DNA from: Charina bottae
Lineage: Eukaryota; Chordata; Lepidosauria; Squamata; Charinaidae
NCBI GenBank assembly: GCA_023362775.1
Contig: JALMGJ010000018.1
Coordinates: 1,488,001 to 1,552,000 of the forward strand
DNA: 64,000 nt
Reading direction: 5' to 3'
Shown piece by piece: positions 21,780 through 32,157 of this stretch. The notes beneath the pieces are model-generated. The model was not told where the DNA came from and ran no database searches. It saw nothing but the letters and a program-made list of their open reading frames with translations. The position numbers and the translations under genes were made by a program. The first letter of the stretch is position 1. Every line of letters begins with the position of its first letter.

Positions 21780-22830
21780 TTTTGCAAATCTTTTTGATTT
21801 ACAGGTGGACCAGATAATTGTAGTTTGGGATTTTAATTTAGCTTTAGATCCAATTTTGGTTTGGAAGAAAATTTTAGAAAAAATGAATTCTCAGAGTTGG
21901 TGTGCTGTTCATGCAAGTGTGTGGGAATTTAGCAACTTTCATGGCACAGGGCCTGGTTCCTCATCGTCTCTGCCCATCGGATAAGATCTCACCCAGTTGG
22001 CCCACCCCGGATCCCATCACTTAAGCAATGTCATCTGGTGGGACCGAGGAGATGTGTGGCTGTGCCTGCTGCATGGAATAACATTCCCCTGGAAATCTGG
22101 ATAGTCCCATTCCCGCCTGCCTTTCATAAGGCTTTGAAGACCTAGTTTCCCCCCAGGACCTCTTCTGAACCCACTCAAATTGATGGATGTTGGTTATTGC
22201 ACCGTGCCTGGTGTAATCTGCGTAATGCAGGGCTTCCCAAACATTTTCCTTCATTACCCAAAACCGCTTATCAGAAAGTCCTTTTTACCCAATGTAGTTA
22301 AAACACTTTTTAAGTCAATTTAACCGGTTTGTGTGTTGTTACCCAAAGAGAAACCACTTTTATCCAATTTTGGGTAATTTACCCAGGTTTGGGAAGCACT
22401 GGTATAATGTCTTATTATATACTGTATTATGATACTTTATTTTTATATATTTTTGTTTTAATTATATTTAATCCCAATTAAATTATAATTAATATAATTA
22501 ATATTTAATATATTTAATTAAAATGTAATTAAATAATGTTGTTTACTTTAACAGGCCTGAGTCGCATGTGGTATGGGCAACTATATAAATTAAATAAATA
22601 AAAATAAATAACTATACAAAAATAAATAACTTAGAAGACAAATAGAGACAATAACATTTAACTAAACCTTTCTCAACTATAACATTCTCTCCACACCTTA
22701 AGGCTGAAGTTTGTGACAAGGTTATTTTTTAATATCTCAGTTAGTGGTTATTCTACTTGAGAATTGTTACGATTAAATTAGTTGGGTTACAATCTCTGAT
22801 CATGGTTTTTAGAAAAGAAAATTCAAGCCA
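21780..22830 (+). pseudogene. L1 ORF2 endonuclease remnant
   Basis: Around 21805-21880 the frame gives IIVVWDFNLALDPILVW, equivalent to the GDFN core of the L1 apurinic endonuclease. Near 22790 'caatctctgatcatgg' encodes an ISDH-like motif, the catalytic end of the same domain. Stops and frameshifts separate them and a MITE (22228-22401) lies between. The element continues in pieces to the right. Confidence 0.55.
22228..22401. mobile_element. hAT-type MITE, family E (CAGGGCTTCCCAAAC)
   Basis: Inverted ends cagggcttcccaaac and gtttgggaagcactg enclose 174 AT-rich bp containing several 'ttaccca' repeats. The flanks gcgtaatg and gtataatg differ at two positions, both consistent with C-to-T or G-to-A change, so they look like an aged 8-bp hAT duplication. 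Confidence 0.75.
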
Positions 22831-22849
22831 ATGCAAGGTGGTACTATAA

Positions 22850-23075
22850 AGGTAGTCCTAGTTTAGCAACCACAATTGGGACCAGCAACTTGGTCATTAA
22901 GTGAAGCAGTTGCTACATGAAACCACAAATGTGCTTACAATCTGACTTCAGCTTTCCTTTGTTTTACAGACCTGTGAAGGTCATAAATGCGAGGATTGGT
23001 CTCAAAGTACTTTTTCATCACTGTTGTAACTGCAAACAGTTGCTGTATGAGGCAGTCACTAAAGGAGGACTACCT
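22850..23075. mobile_element. Inverted-repeat DNA transposon remnant (AGGTAGTCCT)
   Basis: The left end aggtagtcctagtttagc and the right end actaaaggaggactacct are inverted. The interior includes 'gcaaccacaattgggacc' and 'ggtcattaagtgaagcag', phrases common in a squamate non-autonomous family. No target duplication is clear. Confidence 0.65.
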
Positions 23076-23119
23076 GTAATATGTGATTACCAGTAATGAG
23101 CTGCAACTTTTTCACACAA

Positions 23120-23290
23120 ATAGAGGATCAGCAAACGTGGGGATTGCTTGGGATGCATTTAGAGCATTGAAATATGCTAAGACAATAGACCGTTGGAGGA
23201 AAAGAATGAAAGAACTCTATCACGGAAAGTTAGGGAAGTAAAGGAGCTTTGAGTGTTTATGCTCAAACCATACTCTGGAATCACACCAGG
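23120..23290 (+). pseudogene. L1 ORF2 linker remnant
   Basis: The frame through 23140-23240 gives GIAWDAFRALKYAKTIDRW, which resembles the 'WDAxKA' block between the endonuclease and reverse transcriptase of L1 ORF2. It is short and degraded. The order relative to the endonuclease pieces is correct. Confidence 0.4.
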
Positions 23291-23363
23291 CTTTTAAACC
23301 CATTAAATTGCAGCTTGATCAACTGTATGCATGGAATATTCAATATGAATTAAAGTATATTCA

Positions 23364-23760
23364 GATCATAGAATCACAGAGTTGGAAGGGGTGTCAGAGG
23401 TCATCCCACACTGCAGGATTCATTACACTATCCATAATGGTTGATTATCCGCCTCTGTTTGTGAAGGGGAAGGAACTCCTCCACGCAGCGACCCATTCCA
23501 CTGTCTGATGGCTCTTACTGTCAAGACGTTCTTCCTCATGTCTGATCTCTGTCTACATCCTTGAAGTTCCATGAGTTCTCGTCTTACCTCTGGAGCAAGT
23601 GAGAATCAATCTGAGCCCTCAGCAATGCACAGCCCTTCAGACATTAGAAGACGGCTATCGTGTCCCTTCTCAACCTTCTTTTCTGCAAGCTAAACATGCC
23701 TCAGTCTTTGGATTGTTCCTTGTAGGACTTGGTTTCCAATCCTTTCACCATCTTGGTAGC
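23364..23760 (-). mobile_element. CR1 LINE 3' untranslated region
   Basis: It starts 'atcatagaatcacagagttg' and runs through 'gttcttcctcatgtctgatc' and 'ttctcaaccttcttttctgc', the reverse complement of a CR1 3' end. The copy is about 400 bp with no coding region left. Confidence 0.85.
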
Positions 23761-23984
23761 GAGTTAAGGAGAAAAAGCTGGTGAATTGATAGCTTCTTGC
23801 TTGAAACAACTGAAATAAAGCAATGTAATACCTACCGCAAGAGATTCTGTGGGCTATGATTCTAAGTTTATAGAATTTTACTCAGTTTACGTTCTATAAA
23901 TGTAGAGTTACCCATTAAGCAGATTGATACTTTTTTTAAAAGATAACATAACAAACCTTCCAAACATGTCAGAAGCCCATTCAA

Positions 23985-24175
23985 GGGATTTAACCAAATC
24001 TTGTTTGGGATTTAACTTTGAAGGAAAGGTTTGATCCTGTTGAGGCACTGAAATCTAGAAAGACCCATGGGCCAGACAGGATTCCTATTGAATGATATAA
24101 AAATATAAAAAGAGCTCGGTCCCTATTTTATTAGAGATATATAATGACTCCTTTGGACTTAAAGAATGGACATTT
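23985..24175 (+). pseudogene. L1 ORF2 reverse transcriptase N-terminal remnant
   Basis: The frame gives SRKTHGPDRIPIE, a stop, then YKNIK, the GPDGIPxEfYK motif at the start of the L1 reverse transcriptase. It continues to a degraded equivalent of 'LLEIYNDSF...LKEW'. The RTE-like LINE begins just after it, and matching L1 sequence resumes at 26951. Confidence 0.6.
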
Positions 24176-24449
24176 TAATTTAATTTTAATTTTTAAAAAT
24201 ATTTTTATTAGTTATTTAAGAAAAATATATAAATAGGGAAAGAAAAAGAAATTGATAAAAAGTAGGAGTAAATAATGGATTTACAAATGCCATCCAGATT
24301 ACGATTTTTCAGTTTATCTTTAATTGATTGGGAATCACTGAATATGTTTGCATATGGTGATGCTACCAATAGAGAAAGCAAGGGTCTGCGCTGCACAAAA
24401 ATACAACGAAGAGCAACTTGGAATGTCAGAGGAATGAGCCAAGGTAAAT

Positions 24450-24526
24450 TATTATTTATTTATTTATTTATTATTTCTAACTTATATCACCGCCCATCTC
24501 CCCCCACAAGGGAACTCTGGGCGGTT
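24450..24526 (-). mobile_element. CR1/L2-type LINE tail inserted in the RTE element
   Basis: ATTT-rich tail plus 'atcaccgcccatctcccc' and 'gggaactctgggcggttt'. The RTE sequence on both sides ends and restarts with taaatta, so removing the insertion restores the endonuclease reading ...MSQGK-LDIVK. This gives a clear order of insertion. Confidence 0.8.
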
Positions 24527-26115
24527 TAAATTAGATATTGTAAAACGAGAAATGGTCAGGTTAAAAATTGACCTCCTTGGCATTAGTGAATTACACTGGA
24601 CAGACAACGGCTATTTTCAGTCCGAGGAATTTACCATCTATTACTCAGGACATGACAACCTGCATAGGAACGGAGTGGCATTCATTGCAAGCAAACGATT
24701 GGCCCAAGCAGTAGAAGGCTTTTCCACAGTAAACGATCGCATAATGACAATCAGAATTCGCACTAAGCCTATCAACATCACCGTTGTCCAAGTTTATGCC
24801 CCAACAACTGATGCAAATGAGCCAGAAATTGGGGATTTTTATGCCACTATTGAAGTTACGCTGAGGACAATGCCAAGAAAAGACATTATTTACTTACTTG
24901 GCAATTTTAATGCAAAAATCGGCACCCAAACAGAGGTAGAATCACTGGAAGTTTTGGGCTGGGAGAAAGAAATGAGGCAGGCAATCGATTGGTACAATTT
25001 TGCCAAGAAAACCAGTTTTGAATCATGAATACATGTTTTGAATAGCATAAGCGTCGTTTATACACATGGACCTTGCCTAATGGACTTCATTGCCATCAAA
25101 TAGACTATGTCCTATGCAATCAACGTTGGACTGGCTCAGTCCTGGCAGTCAAAACTTATCCAGGTGCAGACTGTGGCTCAGACCATGAACTGCTGGTGGC
25201 CAAGATCAAAGTCAAACTCTGTAACATCAAGAGGACAACGCCACCAAAAAAGTTTGACGTCACCAAAATTACTTCCACATATGCAATTGAAGTTAAAAAT
25301 AGGTTTGAAGTTTTGGACACTGCTGAGAAAATGCCTGATGAAATATGGCAAGAAGTTCAATCGCTTATCATTGGGGCAGCAGATGATTACATACCACGCA
25401 AGAAGGCAGAGAAAAGGTGTAGATGGCTCTCAGAGAATACCATCCAAATAGCCGAGAGGAGAAAGGCAGCTAAAGCAGTGGGCAATCGTGTAGAAGTAAG
25501 AAGATTGAATGCTGTTTTCCAAAGGGCAGCAAGGAAATATAGCGAAGTTTACTGGGAGAAACGTTGCAAACAATTAGAGGAAGACTATACAAAAGGACAC
25601 GCACTGTTGCTCTCATATCTCATGCTAGCAAGATTCTACTGAAAACCATACAACAACGCCTGGCTCCAATCATCGAAAAGGAACTGCCAGATGTCCAAGC
25701 TGGTTTCCGATGGGGCCGTGGCACCCGTGATCACATTGCAAATGTTTGATGGATAATGGAAAAATGTGAATATCAAAAGAATATTTATATGTGCTTCATC
25801 GACTACAGGAAAGCTTTTGATTGTGTTGACCATGACAATCTATGGAGAGCCCTAGCAGACCTTGGGGTGCCACTACTTTTAGTGAAGTTGATGAAATCAC
25901 TATATGTAAATCAGGAAGCCACTGTATGAACTCAATATGGTGACACTGATTGGTTCAAGATCGAGAAAGTTGGCAACAAGGTTGCATTCTGTCACCTTTC
26001 TTATTCAACTTGTATGCCAAAGTGATCGTCAGGAAACTGGAGCTAGATGAATCAGAAATTGGGGTAAAAATTGGCAGAAGAACCATCAATAACCTTAGAT
26101 ACGCAGAAAGTATCT

Positions 26116-26172
26116 AAGTAACTAAGTCTAAGTTTTGTTATTTTTCCTTGTAGTGACATGTCCGGTTTTATG
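26116..26172. repeat. 57-bp inverted duplication of downstream RTE sequence
   Basis: This segment is the reverse complement of 26673-26729 of the same element with two mismatches. It interrupts the reverse transcriptase where the YADD motif should be. A short direct duplication of gacatgtccggttttat follows (near 26155-26188). Confidence 0.9.
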
Positions 26173-26950
26173 ACATGTCCGGTTTTATAAAACCCTTGTC
26201 TCAGAAACCCAGGAAGGCCTAAAGCACCTAATCATGAGACTCAAAGAAGAAAGCGAGAAGTTTGGCCTCTTTCTGAATATCAGAAAGACCAAACTCATGA
26301 CAACTGCAAAGAATGGAAACATCAAAATAGTAATTGATGGAGATGAGGTGGAATGCGTGGAAGAATTCACCTTTTTAGGATCAGTGGTCAATCAAAATGG
26401 CGAATGTAGCCAAGAAATTAAACGCCGAATCATGCTGGGTCATACAGCAATGATGAGTATGAATCAAATTTGGAAAGGAAGGATGTCAGCTTGACGATGA
26501 AGTGTAGACTAGTCCGCACTATCGTGTTCCCCATAACTACTTATGGCTGTGAAAGTTGGACGATGAGAAAGTTGGATAGAAGGAAAATTGATTCTTTTGA
26601 ACTATGGTGTTGGAGGAGGCTCTTGTGAATCCCTTGGACTGCAAAGATAACAAATAAAGAAGTGCTGAAGCGCATAAAACCGGACATGTCACTAGAAGGA
26701 AAAATGACAAAACTTAGACTTAGTTACTTCGGTCATGTCATGAGATCAACATCGTTGGAGAAAGACGTTATGCTTGGAACGGTCAGTGGCAAAAAATGAC
26801 GAGGACGCCAAAGAACTCACTGGTTGGATGTAATCAAAGCAGACACAGGCCAAAATTTAAAGCAACTGAAAGAAGCCATACAAGATTGGACATCATGGAG
26901 AGAGCTGGCTTATGGAATCGCCAAGGATCGGATACGACTGAATGGGTAAT

Positions 26951-27058
26951 TCAATTTGATCCTTGTTAAAAATAGATGGTAAGATTCTGACAGCTACTTG
27001 GGCACAAAAATTACAAATCCTGTTACCTTTAATTGTTCATCTAGAACAATTTGGTTTT
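26951..27058 (+). pseudogene. L1 ORF2 reverse transcriptase remnant (PISLL...QFGF)
   Basis: The frame SLLKIDGKILTATWAQKLQI then LLPLIVHLEQFGF matches the L1 block that ends in DQxGFIKGR. It stops at 27058, where a 1.7 kb insertion begins, and the same motif continues at 28764. Confidence 0.7.
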
Positions 27059-27527
27059 GACTTCTGGTGGGAAACGGGGGACTGACCAGCTGTGCCCATG
27101 AGCTCCGCGGGTAGAACTGGCATTGTGGCAGTTTCTTTGGCCCAGGCTGGTTTCTCCTGAAGGATTGCTTTTCTGGAGTAAGGAAAACGATTGGAATCAT
27201 CCCATCTGTCCTCCGGATGGCAAATTGAAGCCAGGAGATTTTTTTTAAAGCTTTGGACTTTGCTTTTCATCAGATACTAAGGAGGGTTGAGAATATATTA
27301 TCGTCTCCCTGTTGTTATTATTATTATTATTATTTTTGTGCTAATTTTTGAAAATTTCTGCATTTTTCCTACACGTTGAATCTGCTGTTCTGAACTTTTA
27401 CTTTCCTGCCGCTGCTTTCTCTGGGAACTGTCTGGTATCTTACCTTAACTCAGTTCGGTAATTTTCCATTGACTTTCACTCTGGCTGGTTAAGGCTTTAG
27501 GGGGCGCCATAATTTACTGCTTCGGAA

Positions 27528-27881
27528 ATGGAGGATCTTAGCCAGGCTTTCTCTGATCTTCCCCGAGACATCAAAGCAGATATTAAGCAGACTCTTTCTG
27601 ATTCCTGCCAAATTATTCTGCAAGATATTCGGAGCATTGTGGTAAATATGTGGTCTGAAATGGTGGGGGATGTTTTGGATGAATCTGAAGAATCTAACAG
27701 CCATGCAAATGCTTCTCCCAAGAAAGAGACTTTGGCTTCTGTTGAAATCCTGGATGAAATTGGCAATGCTAAATGGAAGAACTTAAGTGAAGAAATTGAG
27801 CTGCAGGACATGAGTGAATTTGACTTTCTGATGGAATGCTATGGGAAAGAAGGGGTTATTATGTATGGGAAGTTTTTTTGA
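27528..27881 (+). CDS. ORF1-like protein of the 1.7 kb retroposon (117 aa)
   Basis: This is an intact 117-codon frame beginning MEDLSQAFSDLPRDIKADIK and ending near GKEGVIMYGKFF. The sequence is acidic, predicted to be largely helical, with no RNA-recognition or zinc-knuckle motif visible. The upstream 'gggggcgccataatttact' region looks like a retroelement leader. I think it corresponds to the N-terminal part of a squamate L1 ORF1 protein, but I cannot confirm this. It is an element-encoded frame, not a host gene. Confidence 0.4.
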   Translation: MEDLSQAFSDLPRDIKADIKQTLSDSCQIILQDIRSIVVNMWSEMVGDVLDESEESNSHANASPKKETLASVEILDEIGNAKWKNLSEEIELQDMSEFDFLMECYGKEGVIMYGKFF

Positions 27882-28003
27882 AGAGAAGTCGGTGTTTGTG
27901 AGGGGAGCAGTTGGGCTGTTTTCTGTTTTCTGATTTCTGTAAGAAGATAGTCTTGTGCCTGTTATGGGGATATATAAATGTTTTGGTCTACTTTGATGGG
28001 GGA

Positions 28004-28202
28004 AAGCATGCAAATGCAAGTAGATGAATAGGTACCACTTCGGTGGGTAGGTAACAGCGTTCCACGTGCGTCATGCCGGCCACGTGACCGTGGAAGTGTC
28101 TTCGGACAGCGCTGGCTCTTCGGCTAACAAACGGAGATGAGCACCACCCCCTAGAGTCAGACACGACTGCACAAATGTGCGGGGGGGACCTTTACCTTTT
28201 TA
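28004..28202 (+). mobile_element. Sauria-type SINE, 5'-truncated
   Basis: It starts within the body at 'gaaagcatgcaaatgcaagt', includes 'ggtaccacttcggtgggt' and 'ccctagagtcagacacgact', and ends 'acctttacctttt'. The tRNA head is absent. Confidence 0.88.
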
Positions 28203-28763
28203 AGGGACTAAAAATATTTATCTGGATGGTCCTTTGGCTTTGGATGATTTTATTTTTTATTAATGATTGGGATTATGATTATTAATGGTTTTTTTATTCT
28301 TGTTTTTTGTGTTCATGTTTTCTGTATTATTAATTATAATGAAAGACAATTTATATGCTTCTTTATTTCTGATTTTTATTATAATAGACAGGAATGTATA
28401 GAATAGTAGTAGGAAGGTAATAATTAAGTAATTGTTATTTTGGGGGGGATGTTGATTAGGTGATTTATACTTTTTTTTCCTTTTAATATAAAGGGAGGGA
28501 GCAATGATATTTAGTGATTTTTATAATGTGCTAAGGGGTTGAATTGTAGAAATAATGTGATTTTGGTTTAATATAGAGTAAGGGATTGATTATGGAAAAT
28601 TGCTGTATATCCTTGACGTTTAAAGTCGGAAGTCATTTTGTTCTGTAATCTATTTAAAAAATTTTCTCTTGTGTTTTCACACTTTTTAAGTTATTTTGTA
28701 GTTTTTTGTTTTTCTGTATCTTTTATCTTTTTCTGAAATTTAATGAAGTTCTTTAAAAAAAAT

Positions 28764-28938
28764 AGAACAATTTGGCTTTATAAAAAGGATGTCAAGCCTC
28801 TGATAATATTAAATTATTGGTCGATAAGCCCTGTAATCTGCTTAATAGAAATAAATATCTCAAATTGTACAGCACAGATAATTGGAGGATATGAAGAGGT
28901 GAATGGAAATGCTCATATGTCTATGGGAAATAATACAT
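28764..28938 (+). pseudogene. L1 ORF2 reverse transcriptase remnant, continuation
   Basis: It resumes with EQFGFIKRMSS (the L1 DQxGFIKGR block) after the 1.7 kb insertion, then degrades. It is colinear with the remnants at 23985-24175 and 26951-27058. Confidence 0.6.
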
Positions 28939-29078
28939 TTATTTATTTATTTATTTGTTTGTTTGTTTGCAACGAAATTTCATTCTATTGTGCACTTGTA
29001 TAGTGTATAGTGGGATGACAATAAAGTTATTATTCTATTCTATTCTATTCTATTCTATTCTATTCTATTCTATTCTAT
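28939..29078 (+). mobile_element. LINE-type 3' tail with (ATTCT)n
   Basis: (ATTT)n and (GTTT)n are followed by 'caacgaaatttcattctatt', 'gggatgacaataaagttatt' and about ten ATTCT repeats. A 'gacaataaag' end running into ATTCT repeats is typical of some CR1/L2-like retroposon tails. Confidence 0.5.
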
Positions 29079-30250
29079 GAACATGGTTAGACATATGACT
29101 TAAAGATATACATGGCTGAAGAGCTGCTGCTTATGTTAAAACATTGATAAACTAATGGTTAACTTTTTATGAAATGGTCAAACTCTAAGGATTATCTTTT
29201 AAAGCTATGGTTCTCAGAATAATGGTGCTTTTAATTTTCCAGATATTAAACAATAGCATCAGACCAATAATTTCAGTAATGTACTGGAATGGAAATTATC
29301 TTGAATATGAACCTTTGCGGATTCAACCTGAGAGTTATCTGGCACCCTTGAAATCTTGGCAAATACTTGGTTCCAACTATAGTATGAATTCAGTAATATT
29401 TTGAACACGTTAAGGCAGTTAGACGTTTTTGGAAATTATTGGATAGGAAATTAAAATTTGACTTGAATTCCCATGAGAAATTGATGATCTGGGACAATCA
29501 TTATTTAAAAATGGCAGAAAAAAAACTATTTATGGAAACCATGGGATATATAAAAGAAATTTGGAATGGAAAATTGGAGTGTCTCCAAATTTACCAAACT
29601 AATGGTGCCAGGCTTCAAGGAATATTAAATATGTTTCTTATGAACTGAAAACTAGGTTAATTCAACAACAGAAAATGTCTCTTAGGGTTTACAGGACTCT
29701 CCAACAGTTGTTTAAAAAAGGTTGGCTATTGTAATTTTTTTGTTGGAGGTACAATAAATTTGAAGGAACTTTAGTGTGTGTGGTTTGGTTGAGCCCTTTA
29801 AAAGTTCATTTTTGGTTGGACATTAACACTATCATAAACCAAGTCCTTGGCAGGAAGTTAACTTCTTTAAACCTTGGCATACTGGATGTAGCTGGTATTT
29901 TCTTGTAGTGTAGAAAAATAGATGTGTTTCATTACTACTCCATTGTTTTCCTTTTTTTAATTTATTTCTTTTTTAATTTATTTCATTCCATTTCTTTTTT
30001 GTATCCATGTTAGTTTTTAGCTTGTCTTATTTAGTATATAGTTTAATTTGAATGGTATTTACATATTTTGCTTTTCAGTTTCTGCTGTATTGATTCTAGT
30101 TGTATGTGTAATGGTATGCGGGAATGACCTTGGGAGACAGGAGGAAGAGCTGCAGACTAGACAACTGGCATGTAAAAGATATCTCAGTGCACAGATGGAG
30201 AGAGAGGGGGTGTGTGGGAAGCTTTTGATGTATTTTTACAATATATTGTA
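29079..30250 (+). pseudogene. Probable L1 ORF2 remnants
   Basis: Fragments such as YEPLRIQPESYLAPLKSWQI and WKLLDRKLKFDLNSHEKLM, then MGYIKEIWNGKLECLQIYQ, have L1 ORF2-like composition and follow the upstream L1 pieces in order. No catalytic motif is left. The assignment is weaker than for the pieces with named motifs. Confidence 0.35.
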
Positions 30251-30574
30251 AAATATCCTGGAGGTATTTCAACTAAAAGACAATGTGTATACCTTCTAAG
30301 TAAATAAATAATCAGATTATTATAAGACAAGGCAGAGTAGGTCAAATTTTGATAAATCAGATGCAACCAAGTAAGTTAGGAAAGGAAGATGTAACCAAAC
30401 AGGTCGATATAACTGCCAGCATGTAAATATATACGTAGGTCAAAACAAGTTCCAATAAACGTCAGCCAGCACCTTGGATAGTTCCCAATTATCTGGCTAA
30501 TTGAGATGTAGAAAAATGTTGTCTCAGCAAAGGACAGATGGCTTCATTTGAAGCCTTGGGAAGGGTGAATAGTT

Positions 30575-30846
30575 TAAGTCACTCCTGACCTTCCGGAAGA
30601 ATCTGAAGACCTAGCTCTTCCGCCTTGCTTGGTACGGGAAAGGCAATAGCTCTTCCTGGGGGTGGCTGGTGCTGTAGAGCCCTCCCGATTGAATGAGATC
30701 GTTCACCACATGGATTTTATATTTGTTTATTTCCTGTTGTCTGAGTGTAATTTTATATTTGAATGGTTTTTAATCCTTGTTTTTATTGTAAACTGCCCAG
30801 AGTCCCCCTTTTGGGGGAGATGGACGGTAACAGAAATATGAAAAAT

Positions 30847-30883
<37 letters not shown>

Positions 30884-30890
30884 GGATCCA
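30575..30890 (+). mobile_element. CR1/L2-type LINE 3' end, sense orientation
   Basis: 'ctgaccttccggaagaatct' and 'agacctagctcttccgcctt' correspond to the last coding residues. They are followed by the tail 'aaactgcccagagtcccc', 'gggggagatggacggtaa' and (AAGT)n at 30848-30882. Confidence 0.75.
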
Positions 30891-31069
30891 TCTTCCCCAA
30901 AACTGCTGTCTGTAATACTTTCCAATGCTTTTGAGGCCTGCTTGGCTACAGAGCAGGTGAAGCCACAGTAAAGCTATTTTTAACATATTAGAACAAGAAG
31001 AGAGCCATGTTTAAGATTGAGGGAGTATGTAGCAGAGTGACAAGGGTGATATGATGCCACCAACTCTTC

Positions 31070-31163
31070 TTCAAGGCAGTGCTGAGATGCGCATGAAGGG
31101 ATATGGTAGGTATCCTTTCTCTTCCATCATGTTCCTTCATGTGCATCTCAGCACTGCCTTGAA
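31070..31163. repeat. Hairpin: 30-bp arms, 34-nt loop
   Basis: Left arm 31070-31099 (starts ttcaaggcagtgctgagatg) and right arm 31134-31163 (ends tctcagcactgccttgaa) are reverse complements with one mismatch. The shape would suit a small RNA hairpin or a tiny MITE. Confidence 0.85.
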
Positions 31164-31683
31164 AGAAAATGCAGAGAATGCAAAGAAATGATAAGTTGTA
31201 TTATGAAGCAAATAAAGACCCTGTCCTTGGAGAAGAAGAAGGAAAAGACCACGTTGAAGGCCAAGTTGAGACCAAGTTGAAGGTGAGCCACTCATGGAGA
31301 TGAAGGGATTGGGGATTGAGACTTGTCCCGCCTTTCAGGCCTCAACATTCACCCCCAAGACAAAGTTATTGGATCCTTCATGGCCCTGGACTCTGGCTGG
31401 TGCTTCTGAAAGCCAGATTGCTAGGGAATAAGACCATCCTCGCCCACAATTTAATTGTTGATGAGGCAGCCAACCTGGTACATATAACCAAGACATTGAG
31501 GAGTCTGAAGGGTGGAGTTCCCCTCTTGGAGGTATGCCTACCTGGGCTCAAGTCCAGCACCAACCATGAGTGCCGGGCAGGGGTGGTGAGGCTCTTGGGT
31601 TGAAGTTGGGCTGTACGGAGCAGTTGGGCTGGTTGCTGCTGAACTGGCCTCCCTGCTGCACAGCGACATCCCTGCTTGAGCTA

Positions 31684-32157
31684 CTAGATTTCATTCTGGG
31701 TTGGCAGTGGAATTCCCAAAGCTTCAACCTCCCCCCAGGTAGCACTCAGTCTGGAGCAGCTCAGGAATTCATGGCCACTGAGAGCCTGACACGTACCGGA
31801 GGTTGGACGGATGGTAACGCCCTTTACTTTCAGGTCACAGTGCCACAGTCCAGAGACAGAAATCAGATCTAGATTTCTGTCTCTGGACTGTTGCACTATG
31901 ACCTGAAAGTAAAGGGCATTCCCATCGGTCCATTGCCATGCACGGATCACTCTTTGATTGCTCTTTGGCTTCCTCTCCTGCCGGGAGATAGGACCTATTA
32001 GATTGGTCCGCCCCAGATGACTTATGAGGGGTTCCAGAGGGAGCTTGGGGTTTTGCCTGAGATACGATGAGTGGTTTGGCTGAGGCCTTTGTCGCTGCCT
32101 GAAATGGGCCTTGGGGCAGATGGCTTCTATGTGGCCTTTCACTATGCATTGACCACA
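31684..32157 (-). pseudogene. Ty3/Gypsy-type gag remnant with CCHC zinc knuckle
   Basis: The minus strand reads CGQCIVKGHIEAICPKAHF, an exact C-x2-C-x4-H-x4-C nucleocapsid knuckle at 32157-32116. It is followed by a basic, proline-rich stretch (RQRQRPQPNHSSYLRQNPK). The frame stays open to 31684 only because of an inverted duplication centred near 31868. No protease or polymerase is seen. This is a broken LTR-retrotransposon fragment. The start is set by the L1 fragment that begins right of it. Confidence 0.6.
31810..31926. repeat. 56-bp inverted duplication inside the gag remnant
   Basis: Arms of about 56 bp around 'cagatctag' differ at about four positions, so both strands encode variants of GNALYFQVxVxQSRDRN. 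It interrupts the gag remnant. Confidence 0.85.

Larger units (their letters stand above)
24380..26950 (+). pseudogene. RTE-clade LINE, broken ORF (endonuclease + reverse transcriptase)
   Basis: The order of motifs is ATWNVRGM, LLGISELHWTDNGYF, VVQVYAPTTDAN and LLGNFNAKIG (endonuclease, with N in place of the usual D in GDFNAKIG). Then CNQRWTGSVLAVKTY and GSDHELLVAKIK, the reverse transcriptase block YRKAFDCVDHDNLW, GLFLNIRKTKLMTTAKNG, and the C-terminal YGCESWTMRKLDRRKIDSFE and LSYFGHVMRSTSLEKDVML. This is the RTE/BovB-like arrangement. Frameshifts occur near 25025 and 25620, stops at 25750 and elsewhere, and the YADD region near 26100 is disrupted. It is a dead copy inserted among L1 debris. 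Confidence 0.85.
27059..28763 (+). mobile_element. 1.7 kb retroposon with ORF1-like frame, inserted in L1
   Basis: The block is flanked by a 16-bp direct repeat, agaacaatttggYttt (27043-27058 and 28764-28779, one mismatch), and ends with an A-rich stretch. These are hallmarks of target-primed retroposition. It contains one reading frame (27528-27881) and no reverse transcriptase, like the 'half-L1' type of element in mammals. A Sauria-type SINE fragment lies within it. The family name is inference. Confidence 0.65.
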
